A stretch of 64,000 bases of DNA from Pseudolysinimonas_A sp039912695 (GTDB lineage Bacteria > Actinomycetota > Actinomycetes > Actinomycetales > Microbacteriaceae), in the NCBI RefSeq assembly GCF_039912695.1, contig NZ_JBDSPJ010000022.1:248001-312000 (forward strand). Direction: 5' to 3'. The notes beneath the pieces are model-generated. The model made no database searches, had not been told where the DNA came from, and was given only the letters and a program-made list of their open reading frames with translations. Positions within the stretch are counted from its first letter, which is position 1; every line of letters starts with the position of its first letter. Shown piece by piece: positions 16,553 through 23,841 of the stretch. The position numbers and the translations under genes were made by a program.

Positions 16553-17559
16553 AAGCGTTCGTCGTCACCGGCCCGCACCAGGCCGGCGTGCAGGAGGTTG
16601 ACCCTCCCGTCGCCGGGCCAGGTGAGGTCGTCGTCGACGTGCAGCGAGCGGGAGTCTGCGGCACCGACATCGAGTTCTTCACCGGCGAAATGCAGTACCT
16701 CCACGACGGGTTCGCGCACTACCCGATGCGGCTGGGCCACGAATGGATGGGAACTGTCACCGCGCTCGGCGACGGCGTCAACCCCCGGTGGCTCGGCCGG
16801 CGCGTCACGGGCGACACGATGTTGGGATGCGGGGAGTGCCGCCGCTGCACCTCCGGGTATCAGCACGTCTGCGAGAACCGCACCGAAATCGGCATCAGGA
16901 ACGGGCGACCGGGAGCGCTGGCCGAGCAGGTCGCGGTACCCGAGCGCGCTCTGCGCGAGTTACCGGATGGGGTGGATGACGCACTCGGCGCCCTCGTCGA
17001 ACCCGGCGGCAACGCGCTGCGGTCGGTACAGGGCGCCGCACTTCGACCGGGGGATCGTGCCCTTGTGCTCGGACCCGGCACGATCGGCCTTCTCGTGGGG
17101 ATGTTCGCACGGGCTGCCGGCGCCGAGGTGCACCTGATGGGTCGCGGCGACCGGTCACTCGCGTTCGCCCGCACCCTCGGCTTCGACGGGGTCTGGACCG
17201 AAGACGCCCTCCCCGAACTGCCGTGGGATGCCGTCATCGACGCGTCGAACGCCCCGGCACTCCCGGCCAAAGCGCTCGAACTCGTCGAGCCGGGCAAGCG
17301 GGTCGTCTACGTCGGACTCGCCGGATCGCAGAGTCTGATCGACACCCGCACCCTGGCCCTGAAAGACGTCACGGCGGTCGGCATCCTGAGTGCCTCTCCG
17401 GGTCTCAGCGCGACGATCGACGCCTACGCCCGCGGCGACGTCGACCCGCGGCCCCTCATCGCGGCGACCGTCACCCTCGACGACCTCGCCCCGGTGCTCG
17501 CCGGTGAACGTCCCGACGGCGCCGGGCCCGGCCCGAAGTTCCACATCGGGATCGACTAG
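16549..17559 (+). CDS. Zinc-dependent alcohol dehydrogenase (MDR family)
   Basis: A 336-aa medium-chain dehydrogenase. Catalytic zinc ligands are the cysteine in GVCGTDIEFF and the histidine-glutamate of LGHEWMG; the structural zinc lobe is CGECRRCTSGYQHVC, four cysteines. The Rossmann motif is LGPGTIGLL. Last gene of the sugar-acid operon. In the proposed route it could oxidise the 4-hydroxyl of a 2-keto-3-deoxy acid before the FAH protein cleaves it, with the SDR taking the first oxidation of the sugar, or the reverse. The TAG stop is followed by a short CTAGCG/CGCTAG hairpin. Confidence 0.89.
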   Translation: MKAFVVTGPHQAGVQEVDPPVAGPGEVVVDVQRAGVCGTDIEFFTGEMQYLHDGFAHYPMRLGHEWMGTVTALGDGVNPRWLGRRVTGDTMLGCGECRRCTSGYQHVCENRTEIGIRNGRPGALAEQVAVPERALRELPDGVDDALGALVEPGGNALRSVQGAALRPGDRALVLGPGTIGLLVGMFARAAGAEVHLMGRGDRSLAFARTLGFDGVWTEDALPELPWDAVIDASNAPALPAKALELVEPGKRVVYVGLAGSQSLIDTRTLALKDVTAVGILSASPGLSATIDAYARGDVDPRPLIAATVTLDDLAPVLAGERPDGAGPGPKFHIGID

Positions 17560-17571
17560 CGCGGTCGCTAG
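17556..17571. terminator. Short hairpin between convergent genes
   Basis: CTAGCG-cggt-CGCTAG, a 6-bp stem with a 4-base loop, spans the stop of the alcohol dehydrogenase gene and the stop of the dienelactone hydrolase gene. It has no T-run and a short stem, so it is a weak candidate for a bidirectional terminator. Confidence 0.35.
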
Positions 17572-18320
17572 CCAGCGGGCGGCACGAGGTGCTCGCGGAA
17601 GAACGCGTCAATCCGCTGCCAGGCATCCGCCGCCGCGTCGGGATTCGGGCCGAACCCCGACACCCGCGCAAACGGGCGGAACACTGCCGGCCCGTTGACG
17701 GTGGTGTTCATGAACTGATGGCCCGCGCCCGGATACTCCTTGAGGTCGTGCGGGATGCCGTGACGGCTGAGGGTGGTCTCCAGCTTTGCGGCGGCGCCCT
17801 TCAGCGACCGATCGGCGCCCCCGTAGCTCCCGACGATCGGGCAGGCGTGCTCGAGTGCGGCATCCAGGTCGCGCGGAAGCAGGCCGTAGTTGCTCGCCGC
17901 CGCGTCGAAGCCGTGGTCGGCAGCGGTCATCAGTGCGAAGCCGCCACCCATGCAGAATCCGATGACACCCACCGAGCCGTTGGCATCCGGGCGTTCGAGC
18001 AGCAGGACCCGCGCTGACTCGATGTCGGCGTAGGCGCGACCGGTGCCCGATCGAAGCGCGCGTGCCGTCGCAATGAGGCACTTGCGTGTGCCGCCCATCG
18101 AGTAGAGGTCGGGCATCAGGGTCAGGTAGCCGAGGCTCGTGAGCTTCGCCACCTGAAGCCGCATCTGCTCGTCGGCGCCGAATGCCTCGTGCATGACGAC
18201 GACCGCCGGAAACGGACCCGTGCCTTCGGGAACCCCGAGTACGCCACGCAGTTCTGGGCTCCCACCCTCGGCACGACCAGGAATGTGGATGTCGCGAAGC
18301 TGCGTTGCTGAGACGGCCAT
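17568..18320 (-). CDS. Dienelactone hydrolase family protein
   Basis: A 250-aa alpha/beta hydrolase. GFCMGGGFALMTA carries the nucleophile cysteine of the dienelactone hydrolase family; the aspartate-like residue is near YGGADRSLK and the histidine in PGAGHQFMN. AVVVMHEAFGADEQMR is the conserved N-terminal loop with the glutamate that interacts with the cysteine. No signal peptide. It stands alone, convergent to the sugar-acid operon and 11 bases downstream of the aquaporin gene on the same strand, so it may be read through from the arsenic operon. Substrate unknown. Confidence 0.87.
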   Translation of the reverse strand: MAVSATQLRDIHIPGRAEGGSPELRGVLGVPEGTGPFPAVVVMHEAFGADEQMRLQVAKLTSLGYLTLMPDLYSMGGTRKCLIATARALRSGTGRAYADIESARVLLLERPDANGSVGVIGFCMGGGFALMTAADHGFDAAASNYGLLPRDLDAALEHACPIVGSYGGADRSLKGAAAKLETTLSRHGIPHDLKEYPGAGHQFMNTTVNGPAVFRPFARVSGFGPNPDAAADAWQRIDAFFREHLVPPAG

Positions 18321-18331
18321 GGCCTATCTGA

Positions 18332-19048
18332 TCACGTCGCGGGCAGCGTCGGATGCTTCGGGAGCAACAGACGCAGAAGAACCACACCGATCACCCCGCC
18401 CATAACCTGCGCTGCCACGAACCCGAGGGCCGACCCAGGCGCGATGCCGGCGAACGTGTCGGAGAACATGCGGCCAACTGTCACGGCCGGATTCGCGAAG
18501 GCCGTCGAGCTGGTGAAGAAGTAGCCGGCTCCGATGTAGGCCGCGACCGCCGGGGCGATCAACGCTTCGCGACCGAAGTTTTCGAGCAGGAACACGACCA
18601 ACACGAGTCCTGCCGTGGCGACGACTTCGGCGAGGGCGTGCGGCCAGCTCCACCGATCGTGGGTGCTGATCGCGACGGGGGCGAGCCCGAACATCAGGTT
18701 CGCCAGGATTGCCCCGATGATGCCACCCGAAACCTGCGCGAGCAGATACGGCAGCACATCACGAAGCTTGCTCGACCCGAACGCAGCCGCGACCGCGGTG
18801 ATCGCGGGATTGAGGTGAGCACCCGAGAGGGGCGCAAACACCGCAATCAGCACGAACAACCCGAAGGCGGTCGCGAGCGCAGTTTCAAGCAACTGCAGTC
18901 CTGCGTCGCCCGGCGAGAGGGTTTGGGCGGCGATCCCTGACCCGACGACGATCGCGACGAGGAGCAGGGTGCCGAGGAACTCGGCGAGCAGCCGCCGCGG
19001 CAGCGGCAATACGTCGGGGATCGGCAGGACAGCCATCCTCCGGGTCAC
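18332..19048 (-). CDS. MIP family aquaporin/aquaglyceroporin, arsenic-linked (AqpS-like)
   Basis: A 238-aa channel with six hydrophobic helices and the two NPA boxes, GAHLNPAIT and AFANPAVT, the second followed by the conserved VGR arginine region of the selectivity filter. It overlaps the arsC stop as GTGA (19045-19048), so GTG at 19048 is the coupled start, with ATG at 19036 as an alternative. No ArsB or Acr3 pump is near. In Sinorhizobium meliloti, AqpS placed beside ArsC lets arsenite formed inside flow out down its gradient; the same arrangement here supports that role. Confidence 0.85.
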   Translation of the reverse strand: MTRRMAVLPIPDVLPLPRRLLAEFLGTLLLVAIVVGSGIAAQTLSPGDAGLQLLETALATAFGLFVLIAVFAPLSGAHLNPAITAVAAAFGSSKLRDVLPYLLAQVSGGIIGAILANLMFGLAPVAISTHDRWSWPHALAEVVATAGLVLVVFLLENFGREALIAPAVAAYIGAGYFFTSSTAFANPAVTVGRMFSDTFAGIAPGSALGFVAAQVMGGVIGVVLLRLLLPKHPTLPAT

Positions 19049-19437
19049 TCCAGGCCGACGAGCAGCCGTTCGACGCGCATCCGGATGTCGTCGCGAATCA
19101 CGCGTACCTCGTCGATTCCGAGCCCGGCAGGGTCAGTCAATTCCCAGTCCTCGTAGCGCTTCCCCGGGAAGATCGGGCAGGTGTCGCCGCAGCCCATCGT
19201 GATGACCACATCGGAGGCTCGCACGTCATCCGTCGCGAGAAGTGCCGGGCTCTCTCCGGCGATGTCGATGCCCTCCTCCGCCATCGCGGCGACGGCAACC
19301 GGGTTGAGGGATGCCGCGGGCTCCGACCCGGCGGATAGCACGCGCACGCGATCTCCGGCAAGCGACCGTAGGAAGCCGGCGGCCATCTGGGAGCGGCCCG
19401 CGTTGTGCACGCAGACAAACAGAACGGTGGGGGTCAT
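19045..19437 (-). CDS. arsC: Arsenate reductase ArsC (low-molecular-weight PTPase fold)
   Basis: A 130-aa arsenate reductase. The active loop is CVHNAGRS, with Cys9, five residues, Arg15 and Ser16; Asp in DPAGLG is the usual general acid. The second cysteine pair lies in MGCGDTCPIFPG (C-x3-C), as in the actinobacterial enzymes that use mycothiol and mycoredoxin, rather than the C-x6-C of thioredoxin-coupled staphylococcal ArsC. I chose ATG at 19437, which has GAGG about six bases upstream; ATG at 19452 lacks one. It follows the 23-aa Cys-rich ORF and is coupled to the aquaporin gene. Confidence 0.93.
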   Translation of the reverse strand: MTPTVLFVCVHNAGRSQMAAGFLRSLAGDRVRVLSAGSEPAASLNPVAVAAMAEEGIDIAGESPALLATDDVRASDVVITMGCGDTCPIFPGKRYEDWELTDPAGLGIDEVRVIRDDIRMRVERLLVGLE

Positions 19438-19485
19438 GGGGGCCTCGCTCATGGTGAACAGTGTCAAGTCAAACAGGGATGGAGC

Positions 19486-19510
19486 CCGGCCGCCCGCGCG
19501 CGACGGCCGG
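19486..19510 (-). other. Hairpin between the Cys-rich ORF and arsC
   Basis: CCGGCCG and CGGCCGG are perfect 7-bp arms around an 11-base loop. On the transcribed strand the hairpin begins 9 bases after the stop of the Cys-rich ORF and ends about 48 bases before the arsC start. There is no T-run directly after it. It could be an attenuator or an mRNA-stability structure. Confidence 0.45.
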
Positions 19511-19519
19511 ACGGTGAAC

Positions 19520-19591
19520 TCAGCAGCAGTACGGCTCGCAGAGGTCTTCTGACCCCGGCGGGCAGGCGATCGGGTCGCAGCACTCGCTCAT
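19520..19591 (-). CDS. 23-aa cysteine-rich small ORF in the arsenic operon
   Basis: Reading the minus strand from ATG at 19591 gives 23 residues, MSECCDPIACPPGSEDLCEPYC plus a final Cys, then TGA. Six of 23 residues are cysteine, including CC pairs at residues 4-5 and at the very end. A strong GGAAGGGAG lies just upstream (about 19595-19604), better than most ribosome sites here. It is the first ORF of the operon, divergent from arsR, and is followed by a hairpin and then arsC. It could bind As(III) or zinc, or act as a cysteine-sensing leader peptide like the polycysteine ORFs of mycobacteria. I know no named family that matches. Confidence 0.62.
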   Translation of the reverse strand: MSECCDPIACPPGSEDLCEPYCC

Positions 19592-19615
19592 GGCGTTCTC
19601 CCTTCCATCGACGGG

Positions 19616-19649
19616 TGTCGATGTAGTGAGCGTGGCTTAAACATCGATA
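19616..19649. promoter_or_regulatory. Probable ArsR operator/divergent promoter region
   Basis: TGTCGATGT (19616-19624) and ACATCGATA (19641-19649) form an inverted repeat, 8 of 9 pairs, with a 16-base gap, in the spacer between arsR and the arsC operon. The AT-rich ATCGATAGTTGTCAATATAT that follows is unlike its GC-rich surroundings and probably holds promoter and operator elements. ArsR proteins usually bind such imperfect AT-rich dyads overlapping the -35/-10 region. Confidence 0.5.
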
Positions 19650-19676
19650 GTTGTCAATATATGAGAGGATGTCGTC

Positions 19677-20042
19677 ATGCCCGTCGCCACTGCGCCAGCC
19701 ATCGAGTTGATCCCGCTGCGCGATCTCGCCGCCTGCTGCGCCCCGCTCACCCGAGCGGCGATCAGCACACCGAATGCCGAGAGCCTGAGCCGCTCACTCA
19801 AAGCGCTCGCCGACCCGACGCGGCTGCGCATCCTGTCGATGGTCGCCGCTCACGACGACGCCGAAGCCTGCGTCTGCGACCTCACCGATCCGCTCGACAT
19901 CGCGCAACCGACGGTCTCGCACCACCTCAAAGTGCTTGTCGACGCCGGGTTTCTGACCCGCAGCAAGCGGGGAACCTGGGCGTACTACCGACTGATCCCC
20001 GGCTCGCTCGACACGGTCTCGGGGCTGCTCGCCTCGGTGTGA
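19677..20042 (+). CDS. arsR: ArsR family arsenite-responsive repressor
   Basis: A 121-aa winged-helix repressor. The HTH is QPTVSHHLKVLVDAGFLTRS, followed by the wing KRGTWAYYRL. The inducer site looks like that of Corynebacterium glutamicum CgArsR, which binds As(III) through an N-terminal vicinal Cys pair and one further Cys: here Cys20-Cys21 (LAACCAPL) and Cys65/Cys67 (EACVCDL). GAGAGG lies at 19663-19668, 8 bases before the ATG. Divergent from the Cys-rich ORF-arsC-aquaporin operon, which it should repress along with itself. Confidence 0.93.
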   Translation: MPVATAPAIELIPLRDLAACCAPLTRAAISTPNAESLSRSLKALADPTRLRILSMVAAHDDAEACVCDLTDPLDIAQPTVSHHLKVLVDAGFLTRSKRGTWAYYRLIPGSLDTVSGLLASV

Positions 20043-20051
20043 CCGCTTGGG

Positions 20052-20708
20052 TTAGCGCTGCAGCCAAGCCAGCACCGCGAGAACGCGCCGGTGGTCGATG
20101 CCGGAATCTTCGAGGCCAAGTTTGCCGAAGATTGCCGTGACGTTCTTCTCGACTGCGCCGACTCCGATGAACAGGGCCTCGGCGACCGCGACGTTGCTGC
20201 GCCCCTCCGCCATCAGCTGCAGCACCTCGCGCTCGCGCGGGGTCAGGGTCGCCAACGGATCGTGACGCCGCCCGATCAGTTGCGCCACCACCTCCGGGTC
20301 GAGCACCGTGCCCCCGTCGGCGATGCGGTCGATCGCGTCGACCAGTTCGGCGAGTGAGGCGACGCGATCCTTCAGCAGGTAGCCGACTCCACCGCTCCCG
20401 CTGCCGAGCAACTCCTGCGCGTAGGCGACTTCGACGTACTGCGACAGCAACAGGATGCCGGTGCGCGGCACCAGTGACCGCAACCGAATCGCGGCGCGCA
20501 CCCCCTCATCCCGAAACGTCGGCGGCATCCGAACGTCGAGCACCGCGAGGTCGGGAGCGAGAGTCTCGACCTCGGCGAGGAGGGCGTCGGCATCCCCATA
20601 GGAGCCGACGACCTCGTGCCCCGCCTCGACCAGCACGCGCACCAACCCCTCGCGCAGCAACACCGAGTCGTCGGCTACCACCACGCGCAGTCCGGTCACC
20701 TGTTTCAT
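20052..20708 (-). CDS. NarL/LuxR family response regulator
   Basis: A 218-aa response regulator. Receiver residues 7-125 contain acidic pocket ADD, phospho-acceptor Asp58 in VLDVRMP, and the lysine in YLLKDRV. The LuxR HTH is LTPREREVLQLMAEGRSNVA, then VEKNVTAIFGKLGL. It is the partner of the histidine kinase gene upstream on the same strand. The spacer between the two genes is almost filled by an inverted-repeat element, and the end of its left arm (GGAAAG on this strand) lies 9 bases before the ATG, so it may supply the ribosome site. Confidence 0.93.
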   Translation of the reverse strand: MKQVTGLRVVVADDSVLLREGLVRVLVEAGHEVVGSYGDADALLAEVETLAPDLAVLDVRMPPTFRDEGVRAAIRLRSLVPRTGILLLSQYVEVAYAQELLGSGSGGVGYLLKDRVASLAELVDAIDRIADGGTVLDPEVVAQLIGRRHDPLATLTPREREVLQLMAEGRSNVAVAEALFIGVGAVEKNVTAIFGKLGLEDSGIDHRRVLAVLAWLQR

Positions 20709-20717
20709 CTTGCCGTT

Positions 20718-20816
20718 CTTTCCGTTTTCAGGAATCCATGTTGCTGGTGTCTACTGCTGTCCTGTTGTGAGTCCCGTTCCGTCGCAAAACCGCGGACTTT
20801 TCCTGAAAACGGAAAG
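20718..20816. repeat. 99-bp element with perfect 17-bp inverted termini (copy 1)
   Basis: CTTTCCGTTTTCAGGAA (20718-20734) and TTCCTGAAAACGGAAAG (20800-20816) are exact reverse complements around a 65-base interior. A second element with nearly the same termini but a different interior is at 55489-55597. Both fill an intergenic gap of about 130 bases. No target duplication is visible. It lies between a kinase gene and its regulator gene. Candidate MITE-like element or structured RNA; not a typical terminator, given the long loop. Confidence 0.65.
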
Positions 20817-20837
20817 GGACTCTCGCAGCGAAACGGC

Positions 20838-22217
20838 TCACCCAGCGGATGCCGGGGTGGCGACCGCAACGGGAAGATGCGCGGTCAGCACCGTCGGCCC
20901 ACCGGCAGGGCTCGACAGGTTGAGGGTTCCGCCGAGTCCGCGTACGCGCTCCTTGAGGCCGGCGATCCCGTGATCCGCCTTCACCTTCGCTCCGCCTTTG
21001 CCGTCGTCGGTGACTTCGATGTCGAGCCACGTGGCATCCGACTCCGACGCGGCACCAGCAACCTGCCGCAGCGACAGGCGCAGGTCGATCGCGGTCGAGC
21101 CGCTGTGCTTCACGGCGTTGGTGAGACCTTCGGCCGCGATGAAGTAGGCGTTGCGTTCCAGTTCGATCGGCAGGTCGGTACCCGCCGGCAGCGTCGACAC
21201 CACCCGCACCGTCACCGCACTGCGCACGGCGAGCGACTCCAGTGCCGCGACCAGGCCGCGGTCGAGCAGGATCGGCGGCGCAAATCCCCGCGACAGCGCA
21301 CGCAGCTCTTCGAGGGCGTCGCGCGACTGCTGCGTGGCTTCCGCGATCAGCTTGCGGGCGGCATCCGGATCGGTGTCGAGTTGACGTTCGGCCGCGGCGA
21401 GATCCATCTGGAGTCGCACGAGACGCTGCTGCGGACCATCGTGGATGTCGCGCTCAAGCCGGCGAAGCGCGGTGCCTTCTGCGGCAACCGCAGCCGACCG
21501 AGATTCCGACAGATCGGCAACCTCACGTTGGAGAGCCTCCGTGCGGAACGCACCGAGCATCCCGCGGGCGATACCCCAGTGCATCCAGGTCAGCCCGCGC
21601 AGCACCACCGGCAGCGTCGCCGTGAACAGCACGCCGAGCACAACGTAGATCGCGAGATCGGCTGTGCGCCCGTCGACCTGCGTGCCGTTGTGCAGCACGA
21701 CGTCGACAACCCACTGGGAGAGGGAAAAATCGCGGTCTTGGTTCGGGATGAAGGGGCTCCAGATCCACGCCGTCACTCCACCCAACGCGGTCGCGAACCA
21801 GGTGACCGCGATTGTGAACGAGAACGTCGCGACGATGAAGTTCACGATCGTCGTCCAGACCAGGGAGAGCCAGTAGTGAGCGTTGGCGAACAATGCGCGC
21901 AGCCAGGCAAAGAAGCCGGTCTTCGCGGTGCGGTCGTTCCATTCCGGGAGGCGGATCGCGGGGCGCCCGATCCAGCGCAGCAGTGCGAGGTCCAGCGTGC
22001 CCGCGATCCGCGCGAGGTACAGCGCACCGACCAGGAACACGATGCCCAAGAAGAAGGTCGCGATCGTTCCCGCCGCCGCCGAAACGAAGGTGATCGACAG
22101 GCTGAAGGTGACGCAGGCGATCGGGAACGCGATCAGCAGGTACGCCAAATCTTTAGGGAGGCCCGCCCAGAGCCGCCAGTAGTGCGGAAGGGTGCGAGGC
22201 GGGGTGACTGTGGTCAT
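20838..22217 (-). CDS. Sensor histidine kinase, HisKA_3 (NarX/DesK type)
   Basis: A 459-aa membrane kinase. The N-terminal half has several hydrophobic helices (such as DLAYLLIAFPIACVTF and GTIATFFLGIVFLVGALYL) with a sensor domain of the PspC-neighbour type often seen in actinomycetes. The phospho-acceptor is in LERDIHDGPQQRLVRLQ; the ATPase domain has NAVKHSG for the N-box, DDGKGG and GIAGLKERVRGLGG. The ATG at 22217 has GGAG 7 bases upstream; an ATG at 22229 is also in frame. It works with the response regulator encoded next. Confidence 0.91.
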   Translation of the reverse strand: MTTVTPPRTLPHYWRLWAGLPKDLAYLLIAFPIACVTFSLSITFVSAAAGTIATFFLGIVFLVGALYLARIAGTLDLALLRWIGRPAIRLPEWNDRTAKTGFFAWLRALFANAHYWLSLVWTTIVNFIVATFSFTIAVTWFATALGGVTAWIWSPFIPNQDRDFSLSQWVVDVVLHNGTQVDGRTADLAIYVVLGVLFTATLPVVLRGLTWMHWGIARGMLGAFRTEALQREVADLSESRSAAVAAEGTALRRLERDIHDGPQQRLVRLQMDLAAAERQLDTDPDAARKLIAEATQQSRDALEELRALSRGFAPPILLDRGLVAALESLAVRSAVTVRVVSTLPAGTDLPIELERNAYFIAAEGLTNAVKHSGSTAIDLRLSLRQVAGAASESDATWLDIEVTDDGKGGAKVKADHGIAGLKERVRGLGGTLNLSSPAGGPTVLTAHLPVAVATPASAG

Positions 22218-22394
22218 GGTCAGCTCCATTGTGGGGTGCAGAAGGCTCCCGCGATCGGGATGCCTTCAGCATCGCGACAACGCGTCGAGACCGGCATGGT
22301 GCCCACATCCCGAACGCGGTGGGGCTAACCCCCGGCTGTTGCGACTGCCGACCGCCGTTACGCTGAAAAGCGTGTGCACCGCGGAGGATCGCTG

Positions 22395-22847
22395 ATGTCG
22401 AAACTGCGCGCCCTCACCTACGGAGTCGGCGGAGGTATCCAACGCTCGGTGCCCAGCAAGCTGCTCGAGTGGACTGACGGCGACGACATCGTGCTCCACA
22501 CCTCGCACCAGGTGGGGCCGAGTGGCTGGGACGTGCCGATCGGCGATCTCAAGCGCATCGGCGGATTCACGTCGTCCCTGACTTTCACGCCGAAAGACGG
22601 TGACGCCATCCGGGTGTGGTTTGCCGACCCGAACTACGGCCCGATGGCCGACAGCATCGAGTACGACGAACTGATCGCGCGGTCGGGAATTACGACGTGG
22701 GTAGCCGCTCTGCGGAAAACCGGCATCCGCTCGTTCTATGTCTCGACGAAGATGACCTACCTCATCGCGTTCGCGGTCGTGCCCGCGATCGTCGTGATCG
22801 TCGGAATCATCGTCGCGATTGCTCAGCGCGTTACGGCGAACGGTTAA
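22395..22847 (+). CDS. Hypothetical protein with one C-terminal transmembrane helix
   Basis: A 150-aa protein of unknown function. Residues 1-115 are soluble and beta-rich with no motif I recognise; residues about 122-146 (YLIAFAVVPAIVVIVGIIVAI) form a single transmembrane helix ending in a short polar tail, so it is probably tail-anchored with the N-terminal part in the cytoplasm. GCGGAGG lies about 8 bases before the ATG at 22395. Divergent from the sensor kinase, convergent with the surface protein gene. Confidence 0.7.
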   Translation: MSKLRALTYGVGGGIQRSVPSKLLEWTDGDDIVLHTSHQVGPSGWDVPIGDLKRIGGFTSSLTFTPKDGDAIRVWFADPNYGPMADSIEYDELIARSGITTWVAALRKTGIRSFYVSTKMTYLIAFAVVPAIVVIVGIIVAIAQRVTANG

Positions 22848-22894
22848 ACGAAAAGTCCACTTCCCGTCGCCCAAAGCGGCCCGGAAGGAAGCGG

Positions 22895-23776
22895 TCAGTC
22901 GTGAGTGGTGCGACGACGGCGCAGAACCATGAGCAGGATGCCAGCGGCGAGAGCCGTGGCGCCGAGCGTTGCCGCCGGGAGCGCCAACTCGGAGCCCGTT
23001 GCCGCGAGGGATGGGCCGGTCGCGGGAGGTGCAGGCGCGAAACGGAGGATGACGAGTCCGGCCGACCCGTTGCCCGCGCCATCGGCGCTCACGTCGCCAC
23101 CGGTTCCCGCGACTGGGTTCGCACCGGGGACACCGGTGACCTCGGCTGCGTTGCCGCCGTTGCCGTAGACGTCGGTGCCGTCGGCCGCAGGCGGGAAGAG
23201 TGTCGCGTCAGCGGTCGGGATCTCGGAAAGGGCGTAGCCGACGCCGGGGACGCAATCCGGGCTCTCCTGCGCCAACGTCTGTGACCCGTCGCCGAAGTAC
23301 AGATTCCAATCGGCGCCCGAGCATGGGTTGGCGCTGCCGCCCCAGCCGCCGCCGTGCGCGATCGTCGCATCGAGACTGGTGTCGTCGCCGCCGGTTGCGG
23401 AGCCATCGCCGCCCACGCCGCCGAGGCCGACCACGACGACGAGATCGGCACCGAGGGTCACACTGTCGATGTACACCACCTCGCCGCCATTGCCCGCGTA
23501 CAGCCCGCCAAAGGTGACGTCATGATTGCCGCCGCCGCCAGCCGCGATCAGAACCGCAGAGAGCTTGGTGATTCCGGGGGGCGGAGTGAACGTTCCATCG
23601 GCCGTGATCCGCACTTCGCAGACTCCGTCGGCGACGAGCGTGGCAGCTGGGACAGTCGTGGGGCAGGTGCCCGTGAACGCGAGGGCGGGAGCCGCGAAGC
23701 CGACGACGAGTCCACCCGTTCCGAGGCCGACGGCCCCGATCGCGGCAATTCCACGGGCGAGTTCACGACGGTGCAC
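22895..23776 (-). CDS. Glycine-rich secreted protein with LAATG sortase anchor
   Basis: A 293-aa exported, wall-anchored protein. The signal peptide runs to about residue 33 (GFAAPALA|FTGTC). The middle is a glycine-rich beta domain with many GG pairs and four cysteines. The C-terminus has LAATG, a hydrophobic helix (LPAATLGATALAAGILLMVL) and a positive tail RRRRTTHD: a sorting signal of the LAXTG type handled by class E sortases in high-GC actinomycetes. The GTG at 23776 has GAGGAG a few bases upstream. No sortase gene is in the window. Function on the surface is unknown. Confidence 0.82.
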   Translation of the reverse strand: MHRRELARGIAAIGAVGLGTGGLVVGFAAPALAFTGTCPTTVPAATLVADGVCEVRITADGTFTPPPGITKLSAVLIAAGGGGNHDVTFGGLYAGNGGEVVYIDSVTLGADLVVVVGLGGVGGDGSATGGDDTSLDATIAHGGGWGGSANPCSGADWNLYFGDGSQTLAQESPDCVPGVGYALSEIPTADATLFPPAADGTDVYGNGGNAAEVTGVPGANPVAGTGGDVSADGAGNGSAGLVILRFAPAPPATGPSLAATGSELALPAATLGATALAAGILLMVLRRRRTTHD

Positions 23777-23841
23777 GGATACTCCTCGAGGGGGTAGACA
23801 GCTCGGACTAAGCCTTGCGCCGAGAGTAGCACCGCAAAGGA

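Noticed and set aside
17556..17571. Strong terminator between the convergent genes
   Set aside because: Only a 6-bp stem that contains the stop codon and no T-run; kept as a weak feature, not claimed as a firm terminator.
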